Positions 44,346 through 56,175 of a stretch of DNA of 64,000 nt are shown in pieces. The stretch comes from Ursus arctos (lineage: Eukaryota; Chordata; Mammalia; Carnivora; Ursidae): contig NW_026622808.1 of NCBI RefSeq assembly GCF_023065955.2, forward strand, positions 49,922,475 through 49,986,474. The letters are read 5' to 3'. Positions within the stretch are counted from its first letter, which is position 1. The number at the start of each line of letters is the position of its first letter. A program made the translations under genes and the position numbers. The notes beneath the pieces were generated by a model. That model made no database searches and was not told the DNA's origin. It saw only the letters and a program-made list of their open reading frames with translations.

Positions 44346-46605
44346 AGATTACAGCCTTCCCCAGAAGGCATGTGGACATTGCAATCCAACTGTTTATTTC
44401 CACCCAAGGAAGCATTTTGAGAGACCGTGTAAATGCCATCCTTAACCGTGGTTCATTCTCCCTGTGCACAGCTCATACTACTGCACGTGATACATCAGTG
44501 TCCTTCAAATCACCTTTGTGTGTCAAATACAGACTTCTGAGATCAGCGAATGAAGAAACGTCCTGAGATAGCATGTGGTGGGGCTGCCTACCTGGCTGGC
44601 AGTCTGGTTTCCATGGCGCTGCTCTGAGGAGATATTTCATTTCCCCTCTTATTGTATTATAAAAAGCAGTTGGAAATGGGGCAAAAAACCCCACAGTATT
44701 AACACCAAAGGTATGAAGCGCACCTCACTACAACAAAGCTAAGGCTGAAAATCATCGCCTGCGTGAAAATAATCAACCACTAGCTTGCTCAACTGCCCAC
44801 TGGATTTCGCTGGTCAAGTGTTACCACTGAGAGTGTGAAGTGTCAGAAATATATTGTAGGAAATATGTCAATGGCACAGCATAGTTAGTACAGTGCTTAT
44901 TTTAGCTTTTGTTTGTTTTGCTGTCTGAGAAGCGAATCCCTTTATAAAAGCTAAGTCTATTATTCAACTTTGGGGCATTTAGCTTTCATTTGAGAATAGG
45001 GAGCTAACTGCGGGTAACTAATTTTCTTCCTCATCGCTGGAACACAAATATTTTGATGTAGATTGTATCATGTACCCTCTCCTATCCTCGCCTATCCGCG
45101 TTTGACAAGTTAATGTACACTCACACACGGACATGTAGAAACCCACTTTCCTGTTCTAACCATCACAGTTCAGCATTTGCAGAGATGTCCACTTACCTTT
45201 ACTAGTAAGTATTCTCTTGACCTCTGTTCGTTTTCACTGTAATAATCTTCGGATTTGGTTTGCCATGAACAGATGTCATCTTTTTCTTTCACACATTCTT
45301 TCTTCTGGATTTCTCATCAAAGCCTGTAACACAGAAAAGAGAGGCTCCTTAATTTCTGTATGCACACAGGAAAGAACTAGAGATCTCAGACCGGCGACAC
45401 TTCCAATTTAGTTCTAATTTTCCCTTGGCTGGCTACAGTTTAATCACAGTTTTAGAAATTTACCTAATGACATTTAAAAGAGAGCCATCTCAAAATATAA
45501 ATGAGATCGAGATTACTCTCAACAGCTAGAGATCTGGTACTGATATGGCCTCTTACATAATGCATTTCACTGAATAGATGGTGTCCCTCTCTCTGGCGGG
45601 GAGATTCTGCAGGGCTAAAACTTATCTCCAGGCGGTTGTAAAATCGGGGCTGTGAAAGTGGGAGAAATCAATAACACCTCACCTCAGAATCCATGTTCCA
45701 GAATTACCGGAACCAGGATAGCACTCCCCAATATCATTTTTAACAGCTGTCAGTTGTGGAGAGAAGGAAATGCACGTCATGAATACTGATGAAATTTAGT
45801 GTGTGTGTTGTGCCATAAGACGCTCATTTATATGTATTTGTCATTTTCCCTATAAGAGAAAGGGAAACAGCTATTCCTCAGACACTCTCCTGAAGTCAAG
45901 AAGTGCGCTTCTCCTTGTCAACTATGGGCCGAACTGTTTCACACACACCAGTGTGTAAAAACTGGACAGGAGGGCAGAAGCAGCAGGTGTGGCATTCACT
46001 GTTTTGCCATGTGGGTAAATAAAATTCAACTGTCGGACCATCCCCACGGCACCTCCCCATTCCACCTGCCCCTCAGCTCTGCCTGGACAAGGACACAGGT
46101 GTGAAGTAGAAGATGGCGGCAGGAAGCAGAAAGACCTCGGTACGATTTGCTCATCGGCACCTTTGCCCGTGTCTCCTTACTCATGCCATATGACACATTC
46201 ATCTTTTCTAACAGGAACCAGATGTTCAAGGAGCTCCACCACAATGACGGCGTGGTTTAGGGTGGGAGTTTCCTGCAGGCGATATTTTTGGTATCCTTTG
46301 AGGACAAAAATAGATCTATTTTGGGAAACAAGATAGTTCACTTATCTTTGAATCTTAAAGCTAATAAGATGCTAATTTTATGTAAGGTATTTTACATTAA
46401 ATATTAAAATGCTAACAAAATTAAATTTAAATAGTTGGGATCGCATGTTGATGGAGTGTAGCCGTGGGGCTAGGGTAATGGTTTGGGTAGCACCAAATCA
46501 GAATGAAGACCCCTCACATCCAGTCACCTCCTTAGTCCCCATGGCTTCAAGGTAAAATACTGGGTTTAGAATATACTAGAGGTATGGTCTAGTCCCAGGC
46601 TCCAC
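44346..46605. other. Longest repeat-poor block in the window
   Basis: About 2.26 kb with no SINE, LINE, LTR or MIR that I can see. Frames at 44372-44694, 45217-45411 and 46026-46244 have no recognised domain. Could hold conserved non-coding elements; sequence alone does not show it. Confidence 0.45.
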
Positions 46606-46607
46606 TC

Positions 46608-46695
46608 TATAGGTAAGATAAATGAGGCTCAGAGAGAGAGAAGGTGACTTGTAGAAAGATATAGAGGGAGAACTGGCAGGTCAATGACTCAGTAC
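46608..46695 (-). repeat. MIR remnant
   Basis: 'ataaatgaggctcagagaga' then 'aaggtgacttgtagaaag' is the MIR core in reverse. Confidence 0.6.
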
Positions 46696-46899
46696 ATTTT
46701 CTGCTTTATTGAAACATCTCTCTGAAACTTTCATGTGTCCATCAGGTAACACAAGTTCCTTGAGGGGTTAAGCCTTATAAATAATGATAGAACAAGCAGC
46801 ATCTAGCATCATATATAAGGAAACTACTTACTTACTTCTTTAGTGTTAACAAAACTACACAGTTGATGGCAGCTCAGATCACAAGGGCAGAAAAGAGAG

Positions 46900-47100
46900 G
46901 GGCTCCTGAGGGGTTTAGTCAGTTAGGTGGCTGACTCATGATTTTGGCTCAGGTCATGATCTCAGGATCATGAGATTAAGCCCTGCATTAGGCTTCACGC
47001 TAAGCGAGGAGTCTGCTTGAAGATTCTCTCCTTCTGCCCCTCCCCCTACTCACGCTTGCTCTCTCTAAAATAAATAAATCTTAAAAAAAAAACAACAAAA
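46900..47100 (+). repeat. Can-SINE, older type
   Basis: Head with a diverged A box (ggctcctgaggggtttagtc), older body, AATAAATAAATC tail. TSD caagggcagaaaagagag (46882-46899) against caaggacagaaaagagag (47101-47118), one mismatch. Confidence 0.93.
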
Positions 47101-47149
47101 CAAGGACAGAAAAGAGAGAAACAGGTATTTCCCAATTGCCTAGAAGGGC

Positions 47150-47320
47150 AAATAATTATTGAGTGCCCACCATAAGCCATACAGGGTGGGGGGCATATCA
47201 CTTACATTGCGGCTGATGCTTCCAGGAGCTCTGAAAATCGTATAGGTATTATTATATTATGAAGACGAGGAAACTGAGTTGGGGAAATATGATACCGCGT
47301 CTGAGGTCACACACAGCTAG
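47150..47320 (-). repeat. MIR, target of an L1 insertion
   Basis: 'attattgagtgcccaccata', 'gaagacgaggaaactgagtt' and 'ggtcacacacagctagtgag' match reverse MIR. The L1 inserted in the conserved 'acagctagt' part. Confidence 0.8.
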
Positions 47321-47331
47321 TGAGTTCTTTG

Positions 47332-48000
47332 TCATTTCTTTTTCTTTTCTTAATTTTAATTCCTGTATACTTAATATACAGTGTCATACTAGCTTCAGGT
47401 GTACGATATCACGATCCAGCACTTCCAGACATCCCCGGTACTCATCACAAGAGCACGCCTTCATCCCCATCTCCTACTTCCCCCATCCCCCCACCCACCT
47501 CCCGTCTGGTAACCAGCAGTTTGTTCTCTATCATTAAGAGTCTGGTTCTTGATTGGGCTCTTTTTTTGCCTTTGTTCATTTGTTTTGTTTCTTAAATTCC
47601 ACATATGAGTGAAATTGTATGGTCTTTCTCTGACTTATTTCACCTAGTATAATACTCTCTGGCTCCATCTGTGTCCTTGCAAATAGCAAAATTTCATTCT
47701 TTTTTATGGCAGAATAATATTCCATTACACAAATACACACACACACACATTTATACCACATCTTCTTTATCCATTCATCTATTGATGGACTTTTGGAGTG
47801 CAAACTCCTACAGCCACTGCAGAAAACAGTATAGAGGTTCTTCAAAAAGTGAAAAATAGAACTACTCTACAATCCAGGAATCACACTACTGGGTATTTAC
47901 CCAAAAATACAAAAACACGAATTCAAAGGGATAAATGCACCCCTACCTACATTTATAGAAGCATATATGCCCTTATGTTTATAGCAGCATTATCTACAAT
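47332..48000 (-). mobile_element. L1 insertion with 5' inversion (twin priming)
   Basis: 47332-47793 is L1 3' end in reverse orientation, starting with a T-rich tail and running to 'tccattcatctattgatgga'. 47794-48000 is the adjoining upstream L1 part in forward orientation ('gtgcaaactcctacagccac', 'ctgggtatttacccaaaaat', 'atagcagcattatctacaat'). The pair is flanked by one TSD: agctagtgagttctttg (47315-47331) and agctagtaagttctttg (48001-48017). About 20-30 bp of L1 seem missing at the inversion point. Strand given is that of the 3' end. Confidence 0.9.
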
Positions 48001-48017
48001 AGCTAGTAAGTTCTTTG

Positions 48018-48400
48018 ATTCCATGGCCTGATGCACACTGACTTCTTGCCAGTGATGAGCAGCAACTATAAACCCAGGAAATATGCATCTATTTGAAAAC
48101 TCCAGAGCCCAGGAATAGAAACAGAATGGATAGTATTTACAAGGAGACTAAAGAAAAGAAGGGACGAGAAATAAGCTAAAAGCATTATGGGAATATTTTC
48201 AACAATAACTGGTAACATTTATGAAGGATATGTCTTTAAGATCTTTGTATATACCAAATATGCAAATGCAATTAGAGCATATCATGTAACTTCCCCATAA
48301 AATGCAGTGAAGGATACTTGTGATATTAAGTACCTGATGGTGAGCAAAGAAGTTCAAGTTCTCAGCAAGTTAGGGTGGATGGGATAATGATCACCTCCGT
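48018..48400. other. Unassigned sequence
   Basis: No named feature seen. Confidence 0.4.
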
Positions 48401-48401
48401 A

Positions 48402-48687
48402 CCAGTGTGCTTAGGCTGTCATAACAAATGCCATATACTGGGCGGCTCGAACAGCCTTCACAGTTCTGGAGGCTAGAAGCCCAAGATCAAGATGGCCGGA
48501 AGGGTGGTTTCTTCTAAGCCTCTCTCCTTCTCTTGCAGGTGGCTGCCCTCTTGCTGCCTCTTCACATGTCTTTTCTCTGTCTGTGTACATCCCTGGTGTC
48601 TCTTATTGGGTCCAAATGTCCTCTTCGTATAAGGACACCAGTTAGATTGAATGAGGGCCACCCTGACAGCCTAAAAGCCACATTTTA
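48402..48687 (-). repeat. MLT1-like LTR, first half
   Basis: ERVL-MaLR LTR in reverse: 'acagttctggaggctagaag', 'atcaagatggccggaagggt', 'catccctggtgtctcttatt', 'ataaggacaccagttagatt'. Split from its other half (50198-50310) by an L1. No viral genes adjoin. Confidence 0.82.
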
Positions 48688-50180
48688 TTTTTTTTAATTC
48701 ATATGTAATTAACATACAGTATTACGAGTTTCATGTGCATAAAGTATGATTCGACAACTCTATACATGACTCAGTGCTCATCACAATAAGTATACTCTTA
48801 ATCCCTTTCCCCTCTGTGACCCATTCCCCACCCAACTGCCCTCTGGAAATCATCTGTTTGTTCTCTATAATTTAGTGTTAGTATTTTTTTGTTTGTTTGT
48901 CTCTTTTCTTTCTTTCCTCATTTGTTTTGTTTCTTAAATTCCACAGATGAGTGAAATTATATGGTACTTGTCTCTCTCTAATTGACTTATTTCACTTAGA
49001 ATTATAACCTCTAGATCCATTCGTATTGTTGCAAAAGGCAAGATTTCATTCTTTTTTATGGCTGAGTAATATTCTATTGCATATATATATACCACATCTT
49101 CTTTATCCATTCATCTATTGATGGGCACTTGAGTTGCTTCCATATCTTGGCTATTATAAATAATGTTGCAATAAACAAGGGTGCATGTATCTTTTTAAAT
49201 TCATGTTTTTGTTTAATTTAGATACATACTCAGTAGTGGAATTACTGGATCATATGATAATTCGATTTTTAATTTTTTTGTGGGACATCCATACTGTTTT
49301 CCACAGTGGCTGCACCAGTTTGCATTCCCACCAACAGTGCACAAGGGTTCATTATTCTGCACATCCTTGCCAACACTTGTTATTTTTCAAGTTGTTGATG
49401 TTAGCCATTCTGACAGGTGTAAGTTGATATCACATTGTGGTTTTGCTTTGCATTTTCCTGATGATTAGTGATGTTGAGTATCTTCTCATGTGTTTGTTGG
49501 CCATCTGTATGTTATCTTTGGAAAAATGTTTATGCATAGTCTTCTGCCTATTTTAAAATGGGATTATTTCATTTTTGGGTGTTGAGTTGTATAAATTCTT
49601 TATATAGTTTGGATATTAACTCCTTATTGGATACATCATTTGCAAACATCTTCTCCCATTCGGTAGGTTGTCTTTTTGCTTTGTTACTGGTTTCCTTCAC
49701 TGTGCAAAAGCTTTTTATTTTGGGGGTGGTCCCAATAGTTTAATTTGCTTTTGTTTCCCTTGCCAAAGGAGACATCTAGAAAAACGTTTCTATGGCTGCT
49801 GTCAAAGAGATTACTGCCTATGTTTTCTTCTAAGAATCTTATGGTTTCAGGTCTCACATTTAGCTTTTAGTCCATTTTATTGTTGTGTCTGGTGTAAGAA
49901 AGTGGTCCAGTTTCATTCTTTTGCATGTAGCTGTCCAATTTCCCCAACACCATTTGTTGGAGAGATGGTCTTTTTCCTATTGGAAAGATTCTTGCCTCCT
50001 TTGTCACAGATTAATTGACCATATAATCATGGGTTTATTTCTGGGCTCTCTATTCTGTTCCATTGATCTATGTAGCTACTTTTGTGCCAGTAACATACTA
50101 TCTTGATTACTACAGCGTTGTAGTGTATCTTGACATACGGGATTGCGATACCTCCCGTTTTGTTGTTCTTCAAGATTGCT
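48688..50180 (-). mobile_element. 5'-truncated L1 nested in an MLT1-like LTR
   Basis: Reverse-oriented carnivore L1, about 1.49 kb. T-rich 3' end, then 3' UTR ('taattaacatacagtattac', 'actcagtgctcatcacaata') and the ORF2 C-terminal part ('gctgagtaatattctattgc', 'ccacagtggctgcaccagtt', 'cattttcctgatgattagtg', 'ctattctgttccattgatct'). TSD ctaaaagccacatttta (48671-48687) against ctaaaagcctcatttta (50181-50197), one mismatch. Frames at 49185-50106 (+) are antisense translations. ORF2 is broken and the 5' part absent, so it is inactive. Confidence 0.93.
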
Positions 50181-50197
50181 CTAAAAGCCTCATTTTA

Positions 50198-50310
50198 ACT
50201 TACTCACCTCTTCAAAGGCTTTATTTCCAAATATAGTGACATTCTGAAATATTAGGGGGTCAGAGCTTCAACATATGAATCGTAAAACACAATTAAGCCC
50301 AGACCACCCA
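50198..50310 (-). repeat. MLT1-like LTR, second half
   Basis: Continues the LTR of 48402-48687: 'cacctcttcaaaggctttat', 'ccaaatatagtgacattctg', 'agagcttcaacatatgaatc'. Confidence 0.82.
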
Positions 50311-50527
50311 CTACATAACTACTTCCGGTGCCACAGCAATGCAAACCCAAGTACTAGAAGGTGACAACGCTGCTACACGCCATCAACTTTCAGTGCCACT
50401 CGGAAGATTTAAAACCCTCCAATATTTGAATTCAGGAATCTAAGGGTCTACTACAGGCTTTACATTTAAAAAAAATAAAGGAGGGAAGGGTCATGATGCA
50501 ACAAACTTTGGTCACGACGGTCTAAAC

Positions 50528-50740
50528 CAGGGGTTAGAAAACTACCGCCTGTGAATTAAGTCCAGCCTGCTCCCTGTTTCTGCAAGTAAGTGTTTTTGGC
50601 ACACAGCCACATCTAGTCATTTAAAGACTGTCTATGGTTGCTCTGGAGCTATGATTCCAAGGTTGAATGGCTGCACCAGAGACACAAGACCAAAAGTATT
50701 TACTATCTGGCCCTTCACAGAGACAGCTCGCCAACTCCTG
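50528..50740. mobile_element. hAT-type non-autonomous MER element, near full length
   Basis: Begins caggggttagaaaactaccg, with 'gtctatggttgctctggagc' and 'aaaagtatttactatctggc', ending 'cgccaactcctg'. Ends are CAGGGGTT/AACTCCTG-like inverted termini. Possible decayed 8-bp TSD: gtctaaac before, ctttaaac after. Same family as 15912 and 28592 elements, opposite orientation. Confidence 0.8.
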
Positions 50741-51425
50741 CTTTAAACTATGTCGGTTGGGTCTCTTTATTGTAGGACTTTTTGGGGTCTGGAAAATATA
50801 TATTTCAAACTTCAAGGGGAGGACATACGGTAAAATTGCATCTTGCGTGGGAAGTGATTTCTAGAGTCAGCTCAAAGTGAGAACTGTGTTTGGTCACAAT
50901 AAACACTGGGGATCCCTTAAGGAAAGTGCCACACCATAGAGTCCACCATCACACACCATCATCCATATGGCCAGTTTTCCTCCAAAGTTGCAACAGATAA
51001 ACTTGTGTGTGAGTACCACATGAAAGAGTTGGCTTTCTTTTATGGGTCACTTGTATACAAAGATGCCTACCTTTAAATACCAGAATCATTCTCAGCATGG
51101 TGTGAGACTTGAAAGAACGAATAGCTCCCAAGGAATGGGGAGTCAGGATACCGACGCACACTTCTGTATTGAATTTGCCAATATGTACTTGATCTGACTT
51201 TGCTGAAGGTTGTTGGGTTTTTTTCTTTCTTTCTTTCTTTTTTTGTGCATTGTTTCTCAGTTTAATCTCTCCCACCTCGTGTCCCCCGAGCCCCCAAATC
51301 CAGAAGCTTGTATTAGGACCTGTGTTCCATGGAAGGCATTTAGGAAAATGCAGAAATACTCAAACCATGGGTATCACGGATCAAACAACTGGACAGAAGC
51401 CATGTACGATGCTTTCTTAACACTC
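50741..51425. other. Unassigned sequence
   Basis: No gene seen. T-rich (CTTT)n near 51217-51243. Confidence 0.4.
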
Positions 51426-51427
51426 AT

Positions 51428-52470
51428 TATGAGAAGTGTCAGACAAAGCCACAATAAGATACCACTTCATATCCATTAGGTGGGCTATTTTAAAAAATGA
51501 AAAATAACAAGTATTGGTGAAAACGTAGAAAAGTTGGAACCCTTGTGCATTGCAGATGGGAATGTAAAATGGTGCAGCCATCGTGGGAAGTTCTGGTTAG
51601 GAAGTTCCTTAAAAAAATTAACGTAGAATTACCATAAGATCCAGGAATTCTACTTCTGGGTATATATCCCAAGGAACTGAAAGCAGGGACTTGGACAGAC
51701 AGTTGTACACCTGTTCATAGCTGCATTCTATGTTATAGTGTTCACAGTAGCCCAAAGACAGAACTAACCCAAAGTGTCCACTGACACAGAAGCAGATAAA
51801 CAAAATGTGGTGTATACATACAACGGCACAGTATTCATTTTTAAAGAGAATGGAATCCTGATACGTGGTACATTGTGGGTGAATCTCAGAAACACTACGG
51901 CAAGTGGAATAAAGCCAGATGCAAAAGGACAAATATTGTAGGATGCCGCTTGTCTGGGGTGCCTAGAGTTGTCAAATGCACAGAGACAGAGAGTAGAATG
52001 GAGGTTATCAGAGGACAAGGGGACTGAGGAATGGAACTTATGGTTTACGGGCGTAGAGTTTCAATTTGGAATGACGAAAAAGGTCTGGAGCTGGATGGTG
52101 CTGATGGTCTCACAACACTGTGAATGTATTTAATGCCGCTGAATTGCACATTCAAACATAGTTAGATTGGGGGGCGCCTGGGTAGCTCAGTCAGTTGGGC
52201 GTCTGACTCTTGATTTTGGCTCAGGTCATGATCTTGGGGTCGTGGGATCCAGCCCTGCGTGGGGCTCTGCACTTAGAGTGGAGGCTGCTTGAGATTCTCT
52301 CTCCTCTCCCTCTGCCCCTCCCCATGCTCTCTCGGGCTCTTTCTCTCTCTAAAATAAAATGAAATCTTAAAAAATAAAAATAAATCTTAAAAAATAAAAA
52401 TAAATACAAATAAAAATAGAATGGTAAATTTGACTTTATGTATATTGTACCACAATAAAAAAAATGTTCA
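51428..52470 (+). repeat. Old L1 3' portion, interrupted by a SINE
   Basis: Sense-strand: 'acaataagataccacttcat', 'atgtaaaatggtgcagccat', 'ctgatggtctcacaacactg', ending 'tgtaccacaataaaaaaaat'. SINE at 52170-52416 splits the 3' UTR. Confidence 0.83.
52170..52416 (+). repeat. Can-SINE, older type, with duplicated tail
   Basis: Head gcgcctgggtagctcagtca; the tail motif 'aaatcttaaaaaataaaaat' occurs twice in a row. TSD not clear (perhaps tagattgg/tagaatgg). Confidence 0.9.
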
Positions 52471-52474
52471 GGAA

Positions 52475-53775
52475 AAAAAATTAAAAGAAGTGTAGGAGCA
52501 TAATTGCAGGGATGGGGATGGAGAGGGCCTAAATTGTTTACACAGAATGTCTCGTTCTGCTAAAAAATATGAGCAGCTAACAAATCCTTGGCTTGCTTAG
52601 GGGACAATATCATAGCTTGGAAGACAGAGGAAGCAACAAGGGGAAGTGTTATTTAAGGAAGAACTTTTGGGTGATAGAGAAATGAAGTAGAAAAGTGGTC
52701 ACATCCCCTTGGAGTTCAAAGTGGTATTGGTAGGGATGCTGGGGTCCTCACTCGGCTCCTCCAGCGCCCTTTTCTGCGTCCGGCACAGCCTCACTGCCCC
52801 CGCCCCTGTGCTCACCCCCCTGCTCGCCTTTCCATCCACCCCTTCCACTGTCCACTCGGCAGCCTGAGTGAGGGTGAAAACACAACATTACGCAAAGGAT
52901 AATGTGACAAACTCCTGTACACATGCCCGTCACTCAAAATGAACTAATTTTGTTCTTCCCATTCATTTACTCTTTTAAGAAATAAAACCACACAGAATTT
53001 AGACCCCCCAGTTCACGCATGTGTATGCCTGTGTGTGTGTGTGTTATGTGTACCCAACACAATATACCCTACAGTCTTGTGATTTATACACTTTATATAA
53101 AGTATATCATGCTGTATATTCCATTGTAGGCAACACTGTTTTTGAGATATTTTCTCTTTGCTCCCTACAGTTCTAGGTCAGTAATTCTTGTATAGTGCTC
53201 TATCATACAACCAGACCATAGTTTTGTTATCCTTTTCTGGACTGAGGGCTATTTGGACGGTGTCCAGTTTTTGGTCCTCACACCCTTCACAGTCCTCCTT
53301 CAGGACCCAGATCTCTCTGTTCAGCGACAGAGGCTGTCTCGGCACACTAGCACTGTGGCCGCACTGTGCACCTGCAGGACGTTCTCCTGGTAAGCCCAAC
53401 CCTCTTGGGGGCATTTGGAAACAGGGAAGAGTTCTTTTGTGAGTCGGTGGTGGAGTAGAGCTGGGATGCTAAATTTTCTATGGTGCATGAAAGTCCCGCG
53501 TGACAAAGACTTGTCCCTCGAACAATGCCAAGAGCCCCTCCTTGGAGAAACACTGTTGATGGCCCACGGTGTACCGCAGATCTGTTGTAGCATACGTGGA
53601 TTTTCAAGTCGAACCAGGAAACCAGGAAATGACAACTTACTCTCCCAAGTGCCCGTTTATCTCAGTTCCTTGCCAAGTCTGACTTGTCTAACTCAACCGT
53701 TTGAATTTCTGCTACTCCCATAGGCATCAAATGCTATCCTGAGATATTAAACTTGCATTTCTTGCCTTTATCAGG
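52475..53775. other. Mostly unassigned; diverged L1-like text in part
   Basis: 52905-53260 resembles an old L1 3' UTR in reverse ('gctgtatattccattgtagg', 'gtgtccagtttttggtcctc'). Frames at 53188-53723 on both strands overlap and show no domain. Confidence 0.35.
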
Positions 53776-54750
53776 GAGGTGGAAAGCCTTTTCACATTTT
53801 TATTGCTCGTTCATGTCTTCCCCTCAGGAAAGTGCCTGTTAATAAGTAGCCATTTTTCTAGTAGGTAGTTTGAGTTTTCCTTATCAATTTATAGGAGTTT
53901 GCTAGAGATTCTAGAAATGTAGCTTTTGTTTGTTACATCAGGTTGCAGGTATCTTCTAGTGGCTTGTCACTTGCCTTTTCATTCTATGATGTTATTTTGT
54001 GCAGAAGCTATACATTCTGATATGGTGAAATCCACCAAGCTCATTATTCTTCAGTGTGATTTTTGTGTCTCTGGCTTATAAAATCTACTTTACCCTAAGA
54101 GTATAAAGATACCTTATTTTTTCCCTCCCTAAAGGTTTTGAGTTTTTACATTCTATATTTAGGTTTTCAATTTAACAATTTATTTTTGTACAAAGTGTAA
54201 ATTAGGAAGCTTCTGATACTCTGATACTTCTAATACTCATTTACCTCTGATAGTCTATGTTTTCCATTCTGAATTTCAGCACCTCCAGTGTCATATAGAA
54301 GGGTCCAGATATGTTCAGTCCATCACTGGGCTCTCTATTCTGTCCCACTGATCTATTTCTTAATCCCCTTTCACTAATAACACAGTGTCTTAATTACAAT
54401 GGCTTTGCAACAAATTTTGATAATTAGGGGAAGTCCTCATTACTTTTTCTTCTTTTGCAAACCTCCCTTATTAAATTCTTGCATTTTTATGTTTCCATTC
54501 AATCTTAGAATGCTGATGGGATTTTGTTTAGAACTGCAATGAATTTAGAAATCCTTTTTTGATAAAAAAATCAACACTTTATCATATTGATCCTCCCTTC
54601 CCATGTGTATGGTAGACCTGACCATTTCTTTAGTTCTTCTTTTGTGGTTTCCAATGACTTTTTCTCCTGAAGGAGTTGCACATCTTTTTAAAACTTGACT
54701 CTTAAGTTTCTCTGTAATTTTGAGTGCTGAGGTGATTTTTTTCTAAAAAC
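53776..54750 (-). repeat. Old L1 ORF2-region fragment
   Basis: Reverse-oriented: 'ttaggttttcaatttaacaa', 'ctctctattctgtcccactg', 'ttgtttagaactgcaatgaa'. Diverged and broken. Confidence 0.7.
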
Positions 54751-54806
54751 CAAAATCTGAAGATATCAACGATCCCTCCTTGAATGTAGGTCTCCTGAGG
54801 CTTTCT

Positions 54807-55019
54807 TTCTTTTCTTTTCTTTTTTTTTTATAAAGATTTTATTTATTTATTTGACAGAGAGAGAGACAGCCAGCGAGAGAGGGAACACAAGCAGGGGGAG
54901 TGGGAGAGGGAGAAGCAGGCTCCCAGCGGAGGAGCCTGATGGGGGGCTCGATCCCAGGACTCTGGGATCACGCCCTGAGCTGAAGGCAGACGCTTAACGA
55001 CTGAGCCACCCAGGCGCCC
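54807..55019 (-). repeat. Can-SINE, young type
   Basis: Reverse-oriented, with the poly(T) mutated to (CTTTT)n. Exact 13-bp TSD cctgaggctttct at 54794-54806 and 55020-55032. Confidence 0.96.
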
Positions 55020-55059
55020 CCTGAGGCTTTCTATTACACTTAAAATAGAATCCAAACTG

Positions 55060-55565
55060 CTTACTGTGGCATGATTACAGTATGTGGCTTGGGCCTGTCT
55101 TCCTCTTGAACTTTATCTTCAATCTCGTGGTAGTCGTTAAGCGTTAGCCATGCTGGTTTTCTTTATACACCCTAAACATATCAAGCCAACTCCATCTCAG
55201 GACCCTGTCCTTGCAGCTTCCTTTTTACGCAGACTTGTTCCCCAGATATGTACATAGCTGGTTTGTTCTTGCCACTAAGGTCTCAGGTCAGATGTCATCT
55301 CTCACACTGTCCCTTCACACCAGAGAATGGCCCTTCCATCATTCATAATGGCATAACGTCTTCATTTCTTCACAGCTCTTGTCACCATTTGAAATTATCT
55401 TGTTAAACTCTATTGGCGTTTCCCCATAATAGACCATAAGCTCTACATAGTCGGGGGCCCTCCTGTCTTGTTCTCTCCTGTGTCCTGAGCACCTCAAACA
55501 GTGCCTGGCGCATACAAGGTATTCAGTGAATGGGTGTTGAATAACTGAGTGAATGAATAAACGAA
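55060..55565 (+). repeat. L2 LINE 3' end
   Basis: 'tcaggtcagatgtcatctct', 'caccatttgaaattatcttg', 'cagtgcctggcgcatacaag' and 'tgaataactgagtgaatgaa' follow L2 in sense order. Confidence 0.83.
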
Positions 55566-55893
55566 CTAACTTGGATCTCACCTTGTCCCCTGGTTGATCC
55601 TTCTATATCCTTTATATTCATGAAGAGTGTTCCCTTTCTCCCACAGGCCATACACATCGCTCAAGAAAATAAATAATACTCTGTAGACATTTCTAGTCTC
55701 TCAAAGAAATAGCTTGACTGCAGGAATACTTATAAAAGCAATTCCAAAGGATTTGTGTTCTGCAAATCTAGGTTTCTAAGTTATACCGAACAGTGAAGGC
55801 CCCATTCTCTCATTTACCCTATTTCTACTCTCACGAGATAACCATTGACAATTTCTTTGTGTGGAGTCACCAACTTTTTACCCATTTACATAG

Positions 55894-55939
<46 letters not shown>

Positions 55940-56054
55940 CCTACCTACCTACCTATATCACCTATTTATCACAGGTTAGAGAATTTGAATGATTCAATAT
56001 GGGAAGTTCTATTCTTATTGACAAACTATTATTTTTCAATGGATGGGTGAGTTT
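55566..56054. other. Unassigned sequence with a microsatellite
   Basis: Nothing recognised except the TATC repeat. Confidence 0.4.
55894..55954. repeat. Compound (TATC)11(ACCT)4 microsatellite
   Basis: About 11 TATC units (55894-55938) followed by four ACCT units. Probably polymorphic. Confidence 0.98.
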
Positions 56055-56059
56055 GTTAA

Positions 56060-56175
56060 GGAAGCAGATTCCTACTCCCACCTCTAGGCGTTGATTTCAC
56101 ACACCAGGGGTGGGTCCCAGAAATCTTCATTTTCAACAAGGACCCTCGATGACTCTGATGCAGGTGGCCCAAAAA
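56060..56175. mobile_element. MER5A-like hAT remnant
   Basis: 'gggtcccagaaatcttcatt' and 'gactctgatgcaggtggccc' match the middle and end of the short hAT element MER5A. Ends not intact. Confidence 0.55.

Noticed and set aside
575..55019. Recurring frames containing ERGNTSRGSGRGRSR-like or its opposite-strand text
   Set aside because: These are translations of the Can-SINE body, found wherever a SINE occurs.
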